Shown in pieces: positions 1-6,600 of a stretch of 8,647 nucleotides of DNA. A model generated the notes under the pieces. It was not told the DNA's origin, searched no databases, and saw only the letters and a program-made list of their open reading frames with translations. Each line of letters opens with the position of its first letter. Position 1 is the first letter of the stretch. The DNA is from Candidatus Cloacimonadota bacterium (GTDB taxonomy: Bacteria; Cloacimonadota; Cloacimonadia; Cloacimonadales; TCS61), in assembly GCA_030592835.1 (NCBI GenBank), contig JAUVIJ010000074.1, positions 1 through 8,647 on the forward strand, in the 5' to 3' direction. A program made the translations under genes and the position numbers.

Positions 1-2
1 AC

Positions 3-57
3 AACCTTCCGATTTTTATCTTACAGAAAAAATCACCATAAGAAAAATCGGAAGGTT
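3..57. repeat. 15-bp perfect inverted repeat, possible terminator
   Basis: Positions 3-17 (AACCTTCCGATTTTT) and 43-57 are exact reverse complements, separated by a 25-base loop. A short T run (56-59) follows on the plus strand. It could terminate a plus-strand gene lying to the left of the window. However, the loop is long and only 6 of the 15 pairs are G-C, so a weak terminator, a protein site or the end of a small mobile repeat are all possible. No gene is visible beside it. Confidence 0.5.
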
Positions 58-150
58 TTCATAATTCGTGAACAGTATATAGACAGTACTTCTTAAATAT
101 CAATATATCGTTAACAGTTTTCTTTTTCTTTTATTCTCATTAAGGATGTA

Positions 151-288
151 GGAATCCCTTGAAACGTAGAAAAGTTTACAAGCCTTTGACTTGTAAGAAG
201 AATATTCTTTCTGTGGCATCTTATGATCCCTTTTGATAAAAGGGACACGCCTTCGCCAGCTTCGGCGGTGCAGGTTAGCAGGGATTCC
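151..288. repeat. Multi-hairpin element bounded by a 9-bp inverted repeat
   Basis: A 138-base non-coding element is bounded by GGAATCCCT (151-159) and its exact complement AGGGATTCC (280-288). Four self-complementary units lie between them. TTACAAG/CTTGTAA pairs 176-182 with 190-196. AAGAATATTCTT (198-209) is a perfect palindrome. TCCCTTTT/AAAAGGGA pairs 227-234 with 238-245. CGCC/GGCG pairs 254-257 with 264-267, with an extra outer GC/GC pair at 249-250 and 270-271. If transcribed, it would fold as a multi-branch junction closed by the 9-bp stem. It lies just past the 3' end of the mntP unit. It could be a miniature mobile or REP-like repeat or a structured RNA; the sequence alone cannot decide. 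No ORF across it is credible. Confidence 0.6.
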
Positions 289-353
289 AAAGATTTATAT
301 CAGCGTGTTAATAACACCACGAGCCAGAGTTCAGATTACAGGAAAAAACTAGG

Positions 354-908
354 TCAGGAATTTTCCAGCAGGATCTTGATTCCTATAACGATCAGAATTA
401 TACCTCCCAGCATTTCCAGTTTGCCTTCGAACATATGACCTAACTTATCACCGACAACAACACCGATCACTGATACAACAAAGGTGATCAGGGCAATTAT
501 CAGAGCTGGTCCCAAAATTGTAACCTTAAGGCAGGCAAAACTTAATCCTATTCCAAAAGCATCTATACTTGTGGCAATTGCAAGTAAAAAAAGAATGTAG
601 AAATTTAGAGGATTGGAGCATTCTTCCGCTTTTTTCAGCTTGGTCGATTCATAGATCATTTTAACGCCCAATACAAGCAAGAGTATAAAGGCGATCCAGT
701 AGCCAAAATCTTTAATATATCCCGAGAAACTGGTACCGAGCATCCAGCCCAGGATCGGCATCAACCCTTGAAAAGTTCCGAAAAAAACTGCTATCAGAAG
801 AGCATGTTTGAAACGACAATTGTGAATCGTCACTCCACTGGTTACGGAAACAGCAAAAGCGTCCAGGGAAAGACCAAAAGCGATCAATATGATCGACAGG
901 AGATCCAT
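354..908 (-). CDS. mntP: Manganese efflux pump MntP
   Basis: A 184-residue, very hydrophobic protein of the usual MntP length (about 185-190). It exports Mn2+ across the inner membrane and protects against manganese overload. Six membrane segments are visible, at about residues 2-22, 35-58, 68-85, 101-125, 131-153 and 163-181, arranged as two related halves. Each half carries the family's buried acidic motif: SLDAFAVS (Asp16) and SIDAFGIG (Asp116). The GW motif near residue 54 and the C-terminal LGGIILIVIGIKIL also match the family. The ATG at 908 follows an AGGA (914-917). It is the last gene of a minus-strand unit, 20 bases after the preceding small membrane gene. No yybP-ykoY manganese riboswitch could be recognised upstream of the unit, so manganese control is not shown. 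Confidence 0.93.
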   Translation of the reverse strand: MDLLSIILIAFGLSLDAFAVSVTSGVTIHNCRFKHALLIAVFFGTFQGLMPILGWMLGTSFSGYIKDFGYWIAFILLLVLGVKMIYESTKLKKAEECSNPLNFYILFLLAIATSIDAFGIGLSFACLKVTILGPALIIALITFVVSVIGVVVGDKLGHMFEGKLEMLGGIILIVIGIKILLENS

Positions 909-928
909 TTAATTCCTAATTTATTATA

Positions 929-1294
929 TTAGTCCGTTTTTTCAGTGAACATTTTGGCGGTTTCATCCTGAACCAGAACCCAGATAGAATAAACACCGAG
1001 TGCTGTCCCGAATGGGAGATTGAGCAGATCTAGAGCGGAAATGATCAGGATCAAGATCCTGCCCCAGTTTTTGTGTTTAAAAAGAGCGATTCCACCTATG
1101 ATTCCAGGTATGGAAACAACCAAAGTGAAAATAATCGCAATTGTTCCAATAGTAGTCAGAACAAAATATGCTTCAGCATCCCGGCTGATCAGAGCTGTTG
1201 TTGAAAGGATAGCAAAAACTGCTCTCCCGATAATAACACCCAGAATGCCCATCCCGATATGAAGAGCACCAACTGCAGTTATATGTTTTTCCAT
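929..1294 (-). CDS. Small membrane protein of unknown function, upstream of mntP
   Basis: A 121-residue protein with three or four hydrophobic segments (about 7-33, 44-72 and 76-105) and a charged C-terminus, so probably an inner-membrane protein. The start is placed at 1294 rather than the longer 1312, because AGGAGG (plus-strand CCTCCT at 1299-1304) sits four bases before this ATG and would lie inside the longer reading frame. Visible motifs are PGIIGG near residue 63, NWGRIL (76-81), and NLPFGTALGVYSIWVL (92-107) followed by ETAKMF. I recall this W-R-x-L then PxGTxLGxYxxWVL pattern from small uncharacterised bacterial membrane proteins, but cannot name a family. It lies 28 bases after one small membrane gene and 20 before mntP, so co-transcription is likely. 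No function is assigned. Confidence 0.8.
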   Translation of the reverse strand: MEKHITAVGALHIGMGILGVIIGRAVFAILSTTALISRDAEAYFVLTTIGTIAIIFTLVVSIPGIIGGIALFKHKNWGRILILIISALDLLNLPFGTALGVYSIWVLVQDETAKMFTEKTD

Positions 1295-1322
1295 TCTTCC
1301 TCCTTGTAACATATATTTTTAA

Positions 1323-1667
1323 TCAATAAATTATCATGAAAATAATACCCACTAATATAAACACACTCAAACAAATAATGACAATAAGTTTCAACTTTTT
1401 TTCGGATGGAGTCAATTCGCTCCATTTTTTCTCTTTCTTCCATTTAGACTTATTGAGTAATCCAACAAGCATAAATACGATTCCAGCAATTGTGAACATT
1501 CGGTTATCAATGGCAATTCCTATTGGTATCCAGGTTATTCCAAGGATGAAAAAGGTCTTGTAATTTGGTTTCCGTTTTTGTTTCCTGGCTAAAATCATCA
1601 TTGTAACGCCTAATAAAAGCACTATAATAATCAGGATAATAAAAACGGGTGAGTATTGTCCATCCAT
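1323..1667 (-). CDS. Small membrane protein of unknown function, first in mntP unit
   Basis: A 114-residue protein with hydrophobic segments at about 7-28, 36-52, 57-71 and 93-113. A very basic and acidic loop lies between the last two (KSKWKKEKKWSELTPSEKK, 73-91). The ATG at 1667 has a GGAG about seven bases upstream. I recall similar proteins with the pattern ITWIPIGIAIDN...VGLLNKSKWKKEKKWSELTP as uncharacterised membrane proteins in several anaerobic bacteria and archaea; I know no biochemical function. It appears to be the first cistron of a tight minus-strand unit that ends with mntP. A promoter is expected between 1668 and 1811, but no clear -35/-10 pair is visible there. Confidence 0.78.
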   Translation of the reverse strand: MDGQYSPVFIILIIIVLLLGVTMMILARKQKRKPNYKTFFILGITWIPIGIAIDNRMFTIAGIVFMLVGLLNKSKWKKEKKWSELTPSEKKLKLIVIICLSVFILVGIIFMIIY

Positions 1668-1811
1668 AATTAACTCCAGATTCTATTTAATGATTGAATT
1701 TATTTTTAGAAAAAGGGATAAAATTAGCAAGTATTAAAATACGACTTATTAGTTAAAATCCGAAATTTGCTTATTATTTTGATTGGAATTGAATAATCTG
1801 CTGAAATTTGA

Positions 1812-1922
1812 TCAATCCTTGATAAAATTACGCCAGAAAAAAGATTCTGTCAGGATCTTTCTAACAGATTTCAGCAAATCTGATATTGTTGATTTATGAG
1901 TCATCATTTTAATCTCCTTCAT
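1812..1922 (-). CDS. Possible 36-residue small protein or leader peptide
   Basis: A short minus-strand ORF beginning MKEIKMMTHKSTISDLLKSV and ending FFWRNFIKD. GGGAGG (plus strand 1931-1936) lies eight bases before the ATG at 1922, and a second GGAG precedes the internal ATG-ATG at codons 6-7. An upstream in-frame extension to 1997 has no comparable ribosome site. The peptide is basic and could form an amphipathic helix (residues about 11-29). It lies 144 bases before the first membrane gene of the mntP unit and in the same direction, so it may be a leader peptide or an independent small protein. Its DNA also contains a 7-bp hairpin. It could equally be a chance ORF; the ribosome site is the main support. 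Confidence 0.4.
   Translation of the reverse strand: MKEIKMMTHKSTISDLLKSVRKILTESFFWRNFIKD
1865..1882. repeat. 7-bp hairpin inside the small ORF
   Basis: CAGATTT (1865-1871) and AAATCTG (1876-1882) are exact complements around a four-base loop. A shorter 5-bp hairpin, ATCAA/TTGAT (1811-1823), overlaps the stop codon of the same small ORF. On the minus-strand transcript these would fold within and at the end of the short ORF. That would suit a leader-type regulatory arrangement, but neither has a U tract. Confidence 0.4.
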
Positions 1923-1997
1923 TATATTTACCTCCCGGCAATTGACTTTTATTAACATGATCCATGCCAACAACTTAACATCTTTAATAGTATACAC

Positions 1998-2274
1998 ATA
2001 ACATTATTATCACATCTTAATATTTGTCCGGTCCCGGATTTCAAATGTGCGAATCCGGACAGTATAGATATTTTCATAATTATTGTCTCCTGGTTTATAC
2101 ATATTGCGGAGTTTTATAGGCAATCTAACTCATTGTTATAGAATATTATAGAATGTTTACGGGAATATTTTTTTACGACTTCAACATAAAGAACAAATAT
2201 ATTTTTTAAACATATTTATTGTCTTGCGTATCTATATTAGTAGAATTGTATTATCTGGGTTAAAAGGGGACTTC
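1998..2274. other. Divergent intergenic region without a gene
   Basis: This gene-free stretch extends to about 1923 if the upstream part of the small ORF is not translated. It separates the minus-strand mntP side from the plus-strand sigma operon. It contains the CCGG inverted-repeat island (2025-2061) and two copies of TTATAGAAT spaced exactly ten bases apart (2136-2144 and 2146-2154). It is otherwise AT-rich. Promoters for both directions must lie here or near it, but I cannot place a convincing -35/-10 pair or an ECF-type promoter. Confidence 0.6.
2025..2061. promoter_or_regulatory. GC-rich competing inverted repeats, possible operator
   Basis: Within an AT-rich divergent intergenic region, one right arm can pair with two different left arms. 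TGTCCGG (2025-2031) pairs with CCGGACA (2055-2061), and CCGGATT (2034-2040) pairs with AATCCGG (2052-2058). The CCGG core therefore appears three times in 37 bases. It lies about 210 bases upstream of the ECF sigma start and about 360 bases upstream of the first mntP-unit membrane gene on the other strand. A dimeric repressor site or an alternative-fold RNA element would both look like this; there is no motif I can assign to a known regulator. Confidence 0.4.
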
Positions 2275-2826
2275 ATGAATGACAATGAATTGCTGGATTT
2301 ATATCTTGCAGGTGATACCAGGGCATTCGAGAAGTTTTATTCCCGGCATAAGAATTCTTTGTATACTTTTATCTATAATAGAATTCCTGGTAAAGCCGAG
2401 GATATTTTCCAGGATTCTTTTTTCCAGTTTGTAAATGCATTATCAGATAGAGAGATCACCAATCCTGTCGGTTATTTATACAAGATCGCATTAAATAATG
2501 TCAGGAAGCAATACAGGAGAAAACGGGAAGGTTTCCTAGATTTCAACCCCGATAATTATGAAGAGAAAGAAAAAAATGAATCTATGGTTTTAGGTGAAAC
2601 TGAATTGAAATCGGCATTAACTTCTTTAGCAGCAGAGAAACCTGACTTTTATGATGTTCTTCATCTGCATATTTATGAGAGCATGACTTTCGATCAGATA
2701 TCCGAATTCAGGGATGAGAACAGAAACACAGTAGCTTCCCGTTTCCGTTATGCCCTGGCTTTTCTACGAAAATATATTGAGAAGGAAAGATCACGGTTAA
2801 ATAAGAGAGGTAAATATGATAATTGA
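2275..2826 (+). CDS. ECF-type RNA polymerase sigma factor
   Basis: A 183-residue group 4 (extracytoplasmic function) sigma factor that would direct RNA polymerase to a small stress or envelope regulon. Region sigma-2 spans about residues 5-85. It includes the core-binding helix AEDIFQDSFFQF (41-52) and the segment NPVGYLYKIALNNVRKQYRR (63-82). After an acidic linker (90-108), sigma-4 spans about 112-167 and ends in the helix-turn-helix NTVASRFRYALAFLRK (151-166). The ATG at 2275 was chosen because AGGGGA (2265-2270) lies four bases upstream. The in-frame ATG at 2224 would add 17 residues before the normal family N-terminus and lacks such a site. It overlaps the next small gene by 11 bases, implying translational coupling as is common for sigma/anti-sigma pairs. 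Its ECF subgroup is not determined. Confidence 0.93.
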   Translation: MNDNELLDLYLAGDTRAFEKFYSRHKNSLYTFIYNRIPGKAEDIFQDSFFQFVNALSDREITNPVGYLYKIALNNVRKQYRRKREGFLDFNPDNYEEKEKNESMVLGETELKSALTSLAAEKPDFYDVLHLHIYESMTFDQISEFRDENRNTVASRFRYALAFLRKYIEKERSRLNKRGKYDN

Positions 2827-3037
2827 AACTATAAGAAACAAAGGACTATATTCCCCACCTGAAAGTTTAAACATATCGATACTTAACTATGCAACCAAAA
2901 AGATTCCCTCAATTAAGGATCAGTATGATGAATATTGGGAATATCTGAATATTATCCCACTATCTGGTTTTCTTTTTCTGCTTGCAAATATCTTGAAGAA
3001 AAGATCGGACAGAATAGCAATTGAAATTTATCTATAA
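2816..3037 (+). CDS. Small membrane-anchored protein, candidate anti-sigma factor
   Basis: A 73-residue protein starting inside the end of the sigma gene (overlap 2816-2826, ATGATAATTGA). A soluble N-terminal part (1-43) has the pattern SPPESLNISILNYATKKIPS (13-32). One hydrophobic segment (about 44-60) follows, then a short basic tail. The 11-base overlap, small size, cytoplasmic-looking N-terminus and single membrane segment fit a minimal anti-sigma factor that holds the sigma factor at the membrane. No zinc-binding HxxxCxxC motif is present, so it is not a ZAS-type anti-sigma. The assignment rests on position and topology, not on family recognition. It may also be shortened relative to relatives, since the region just downstream is disrupted by repeats. 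Confidence 0.7.
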   Translation: MIIETIRNKGLYSPPESLNISILNYATKKIPSIKDQYDEYWEYLNIIPLSGFLFLLANILKKRSDRIAIEIYL

Positions 3038-3058
3038 AAGCTTTAAATAGGAAGTATT

Positions 3059-3124
3059 ATGAGAAATCACATTCCAGAATGTCTTTGCACTAAACAATGC
3101 ATACGCAATGCTGCATTGCGTTGA
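3059..3124 (+). pseudogene. Possible gene start cut short by repeat insertion
   Basis: An ATG at 3059 is preceded by AGGAAG (3049-3054) at a normal four-base spacing, 21 bases after the previous stop codon, as expected for a third cistron of the sigma operon. The reading frame runs only 21 codons (MRNHIPECLCTKQ then CIRNAALR) and ends at 3124 inside a palindromic repeat. The simplest reading is that an original third gene lost its body when repeat DNA entered between about 3070 and 3250. The alternative is that this is a chance short ORF. The remaining residues are too few to identify any family. Confidence 0.35.
3103..3121. repeat. 9-bp near-perfect palindrome ACGCAATGC-T-GCATTGCGT
   Basis: ACGCAATGC (3103-3111) and GCATTGCGT (3113-3121) are exact complements around one base. 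It lies at the left side of the repeat-bearing gap in the sigma operon, and further GCAATG/CATTGC-like words occur around it. It probably belongs to the same or a neighbouring dispersed repeat as the 3204-3249 element. Confidence 0.6.
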
Positions 3125-3296
3125 GGTTTACCTGCCGAAAGCATGGTTTCATCTTGCTGTTACTATTGAAGAAATCTCTTTATTGTCAATTAGTTAGGTG
3201 TTTGAGATTGCTTCGTAAGAAAATCTTTGAAAGATTCCTCGCAATGACAATTTGGAACATTGCAAAACCCTTAGCTATATATAAAAGGAGGTAGTC
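3125..3296. other. Repeat-bearing spacer in the sigma operon
   Basis: This gene-poor stretch separates the truncated ATG ORF from the 86-residue membrane protein. The plus-strand frame at 3097-3294 is open, but it has no ribosome site and its residues (CLRLLRKKIFERFLAMT) are simply the translation of a GTCATTGCGAGG-type dispersed repeat. The last 15 bases before 3297 are the strong ribosome-binding region of the next gene. Confidence 0.65.
3204..3249. repeat. GTCATTGCGAGG...AAGCAATCTC dispersed repeat
   Basis: On the minus strand this reads TGTCATTGCGAGGAATC, continues to TTTTCTTACGAAGCAATCTC, and has a central perfect hairpin AATCTTT-G-AAAGATT (3222-3236). The outer words GTCATTGCGAGG and GAAGCAATCTC are those of a dispersed palindromic repeat that I recall in many unrelated bacterial genomes, often between genes and sometimes translated by mistake. 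Its presence in the middle of a co-directional operon marks an insertion. Confidence 0.75.
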
Positions 3297-3557
3297 ATGC
3301 ATCATAGTAAGAAGAAATACTGGCCACTGTTCATCCTTGGTGGTATCATCCTTTTCTTTGTGATCGGTCTTATTGTTCAGCTATTATGGAATGCAACAAT
3401 ATCTGTAATCTTTAATGTACAGATCATTACCTACTGGCAGGCAGTAATGTTGCTGATACTGAGCAAGATCCTGTTCAGTTCCCATCACAAATTCCAGAAA
3501 CAGCACAAAACCAAAATCATCAAACACTACAAACCGGAAGAGAAAGATGATGAGTAA
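3297..3557 (+). CDS. Small membrane protein of the sigma operon
   Basis: An 86-residue protein with a basic N-terminus (HHSKKKYW), one clear membrane helix (about 10-31), a second hydrophobic stretch (about 42-60), and a polar His/Lys-rich then acidic C-terminus. A strong AAGGAGG (3285-3291) precedes the ATG by five bases. The block LLWN...IFNVQIITYWQAVMLLILSKILF (29-60) resembles a pattern (LWN..., ITxWQAxxLLxLSxILF) that I recall from short membrane proteins, often next to ECF sigma genes in diverse phyla. I know no experimental function. It is followed directly by an intrinsic terminator and so is probably the last gene of the sigma unit, although repeat DNA separates it from the first two genes. 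Confidence 0.85.
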   Translation: MHHSKKKYWPLFILGGIILFFVIGLIVQLLWNATISVIFNVQIITYWQAVMLLILSKILFSSHHKFQKQHKTKIIKHYKPEEKDDE

Positions 3558-3559
3558 TC

Positions 3560-3590
3560 AAAAAGCCCTGCAATCGCAGGGCTTTTTATT
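3560..3590 (+). terminator. Strong intrinsic terminator of the sigma operon
   Basis: AAAAAGCCCTGC (3560-3571) and GCAGGGCTTTTT (3576-3587) form a perfect 12-bp stem around the four-base loop AATC, followed by more T-rich sequence. It begins two bases after the stop codon of the 86-residue gene. The A/T symmetry means it could also stop minus-strand transcripts. Confidence 0.95.
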
Positions 3591-3662
3591 TTATTGACAT
3601 CTTGAGCTTGATTATAGATTTTTTGATTTTAAACATCTCAAAAAAAAACTCGAGGAGTTGGT

Positions 3663-6600
3663 ATGAAAACAAGAGTGGCTTTTTATATTTTCCTATTTGT
3701 ATTAGCAAATCTCTCGGCATCAGTATCGCAAAAATCACTTACTGATCCTGCCGTAGGTATGCAGACGGTATTTGATAAAAGTATTCAAACTACCCAAAAT
3801 AATGTTGAACCCATAATTAATACGATTAACAACAGAGTAGAACTCCTCTGGCAAGCTTCCGATCCGGCAGCAATATGTCATGCCTGTGAAGTCTCGGCTG
3901 TGTCGGAGCAGTCCTTTATAGGTTGGAACCTCAATAATTCACGGGTTACACTCTATGAGGATAGTTCTGTTCCACTCTGGGACCATTATACAACCAGCGA
4001 TTACAACTATCCGACAGATATCAACGATTTGGGTACTGTTCTGGGTCTGGGAGACGGTTCTCTTCTTAAAATCTTCGATAATACATCTTCGAATCCGACC
4101 TGGGAACATACTACTGACGGTACGATAGTCGGGCTGGAACTCGATTCCAATGGTACAACTGTTTATACTGCTTTCTATAATAGCACATTTGATTATTCCA
4201 CGATCTCAGCTTATGAGGTCGGCAATTCCTTTGCTATCTGGTCGGTTACCTTTGCTGGAAATGCAGGAAATCTTGTTCTTAGTGGTGATGATTCAACCCT
4301 TATATTCACCCAGTACGGTGCAATCAGCGCGATGTGGGTCCTGGCTGCTGAGAATGGTTCAATTATTTTCGAAGGACCGGAATATAACCAGAATCCCCCG
4401 GCAATATCTGATGATGCTTCTTTAATCGTAAATGGTGATTACAGCGGTTATGTGACTGTTTATGAATATAACAGCAATATCGAAACTTATCAGGAAAAAT
4501 GGAATTACCGTGTTGGTGGTGGATCAGCCTGGATAGGAGGAATGAGCATCTCTGCAGATGGAAGTACCATTGCCGTAGGAACCCTGATCTTTCTAAGCAA
4601 TGGCTATGATGGTGAGATCTATTTATTCAATTCATACTCCCCTGAACCCATTTGGATCTACGAAAATGTCGGTGATTATATAATCTCGATCGACATAACC
4701 GACAACGGTGATCTCATTGCTGCTGCCGGATGGGGTCCTATGGGCAATGCTACGGCAGATTTTTTCCTCTTTCGCAGAGAAAGTAACATCCCGGTCTTCG
4801 AGATCAATTCTCCCGGATCACTATTTACTGTCGATATCGCAGCCGATGGTTCCTTCTGCACAACCGGCGGTAAAGCTGTTCATGCACGGGAATTCGGAAA
4901 TGGAGGTTATGTTTATTGTGTAGATTGTGATTTGGGTGGCGGGTTTGTCATTGGATCTGTAAATCTGGAGGATAACCAGGATAATTCCGGGGTCAAAGTA
5001 GAGTTCCCCGATCTGGTGAGTTATTATGATTATACAGATACCGATGGTTCTTACGGTATCAACAATATTCCTGCAGGATCATATTATGTTCAATGCACAA
5101 AGATCGGTTATTACACAGGTATTATTCCGGATGTTACCGTAGAGGATGGAGAGATAACTGATCTGGATATTATTACATTACAGCCTGCCGGATCAGCTCC
5201 CGAAAATTTTTATGCCAGCGAGGCAACAGGAATCGAGGTTGACCTATCCTGGGACCCACCGTTAAACAGGGATCCGATCGCATATAATATTTACCGTAAA
5301 ACCTACGAACAGGAGCCTTATCCCGAAACACCTCTGGCCACGGTCGATGTTGCATTGAACAGCTATGAAGATGATACAGCCTTACCGGGTTACCAGTATT
5401 ATTATGTTGTCAATGCTCTTTACGAGAATGATCTGCAAGGTCCTTACTCCAATGAGTCTCAGGGATGGATCACTACAAGTTTTATTATCGATGATATTAG
5501 TGTTTACGAAGGAGAAATGCCTGTTATAGACGGGATTATCAGTCCCGGAGAATGGGATGATGCTTTTCTAGTCGATTGTTCGGATTTCTGTGGTACATAT
5601 GATGGCACCGTCAACCCTATCGGTAGTGTGATCGGATATTTTAAAGTGAACTCCGGATTATCAGAATTATACGGAGCTTTTATCAATTATAACGATACTG
5701 TTCTCGAAGATCATGACGAAGTTGCTCTCTATATTGATGACAATAACGATGGTACATATCCACCTCTGGGTGATGATTCGGAAGGTAATTACTGGTGTGC
5801 CTATTATGCCTCCGGAAATCAGATCAAATACAGACCTATATATGAAACCGGTGGAGTAGGAACTGTGATCTATCTTAATAATCCGCAACTGGAAGTTTCA
5901 GTTGATGAAGGTTACCTTGTTTACGAATTCATCCTCCCTATCGGTGTTGAATACTGGATGATAAATCCCGGACCGGAAAATATATCGGGAATGGGATTAT
6001 TCGTTCTCGATGATAATACTCCTGATCCTCATGGATTTGATAGCTGGTGGCCCTACGACAATTTGAACATTTTCTCACCGGAGGGATACGGTACGATCAG
6101 CTTTGGAGCCGGTATTCAGGAACCCCTTCCGCCTGAAAACGTAACTCTTACTCTAGAATACGACCTTATCCATATCAGTTGGGATATGCCACCAATCAAT
6201 AATCTGGACTATTTCAATATTTATTATCAATTCGAGGAAGATCGAGATTTTGATCTTCTGGATTCGACTATTGGAACAGCTTATGATCTTGAGGTCGATC
6301 AGGATGGTGTCCACTCTTTTTATCTTACAACCGTTAACCAGTTTGGTTCGGAATCGGATCCATCAGAAACAGTAGAATATGTCACTGCCGGTTCGACAGG
6401 TGATGATATTCCCTTAATTACCGAACTTGTCGGTAACTATCCTAATCCCTTCAATCCTGATACTATTATCATGTATAAACTTGCATCACCTACCAGGGTT
6501 GATCTGCGAATATATAATATTAAAGGTCAACTGATAAATAAACTCGTTGATGAGGTTCAGAATCCTGGTATTCACCAGATTCTCTGGCAGGGAAATACAC

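Noticed and set aside
151..288. Retron msr-msd or group II intron RNA
   Set aside because: Inverted repeats enclosing hairpins prompted the idea, but no reverse transcriptase gene is in the window and no domain V motif is visible.
223..438. 71-codon plus-strand ORF
   Set aside because: It runs across the multi-hairpin element and into the antisense of mntP, with no ribosome site; its residues reflect the hairpin DNA.
1020..1563. Plus-strand ORFs of 75-80 codons
   Set aside because: They are antisense shadows of the two small membrane genes and lack ribosome sites.
1668..2274. yybP-ykoY manganese riboswitch upstream of the mntP unit
   Set aside because: I looked for its conserved stem motifs on the minus strand and could not recognise them; the paired segments found there do not fit that fold.
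2224..2274. Longer N-terminus for the sigma factor
   Set aside because: The extra 17 residues lack a ribosome site and precede the normal family start, whereas the ATG at 2275 has AGGGGA at a good distance.
3097..3294. 65-codon plus-strand ORF
   Set aside because: It is mainly the translation of the GCATTGCG palindrome and the GTCATTGCGAGG-type repeat and has no Shine-Dalgarno sequence.
3594..3618. TTGACA ... TATAGA promoter for the large secreted gene
   Set aside because: TTGACA (3594-3599) is perfect, but TATAGA lies only 13 bases further on; a 17-base spacing would place GATTTT as the -10. It is too weak to annotate, although a promoter is expected here.
4150..5888. Several 60-91 codon ORFs on both strands
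   Set aside because: All lie inside the 1009-residue secreted protein gene in other frames; that gene has a signal peptide, ribosome site and recognisable domains throughout.
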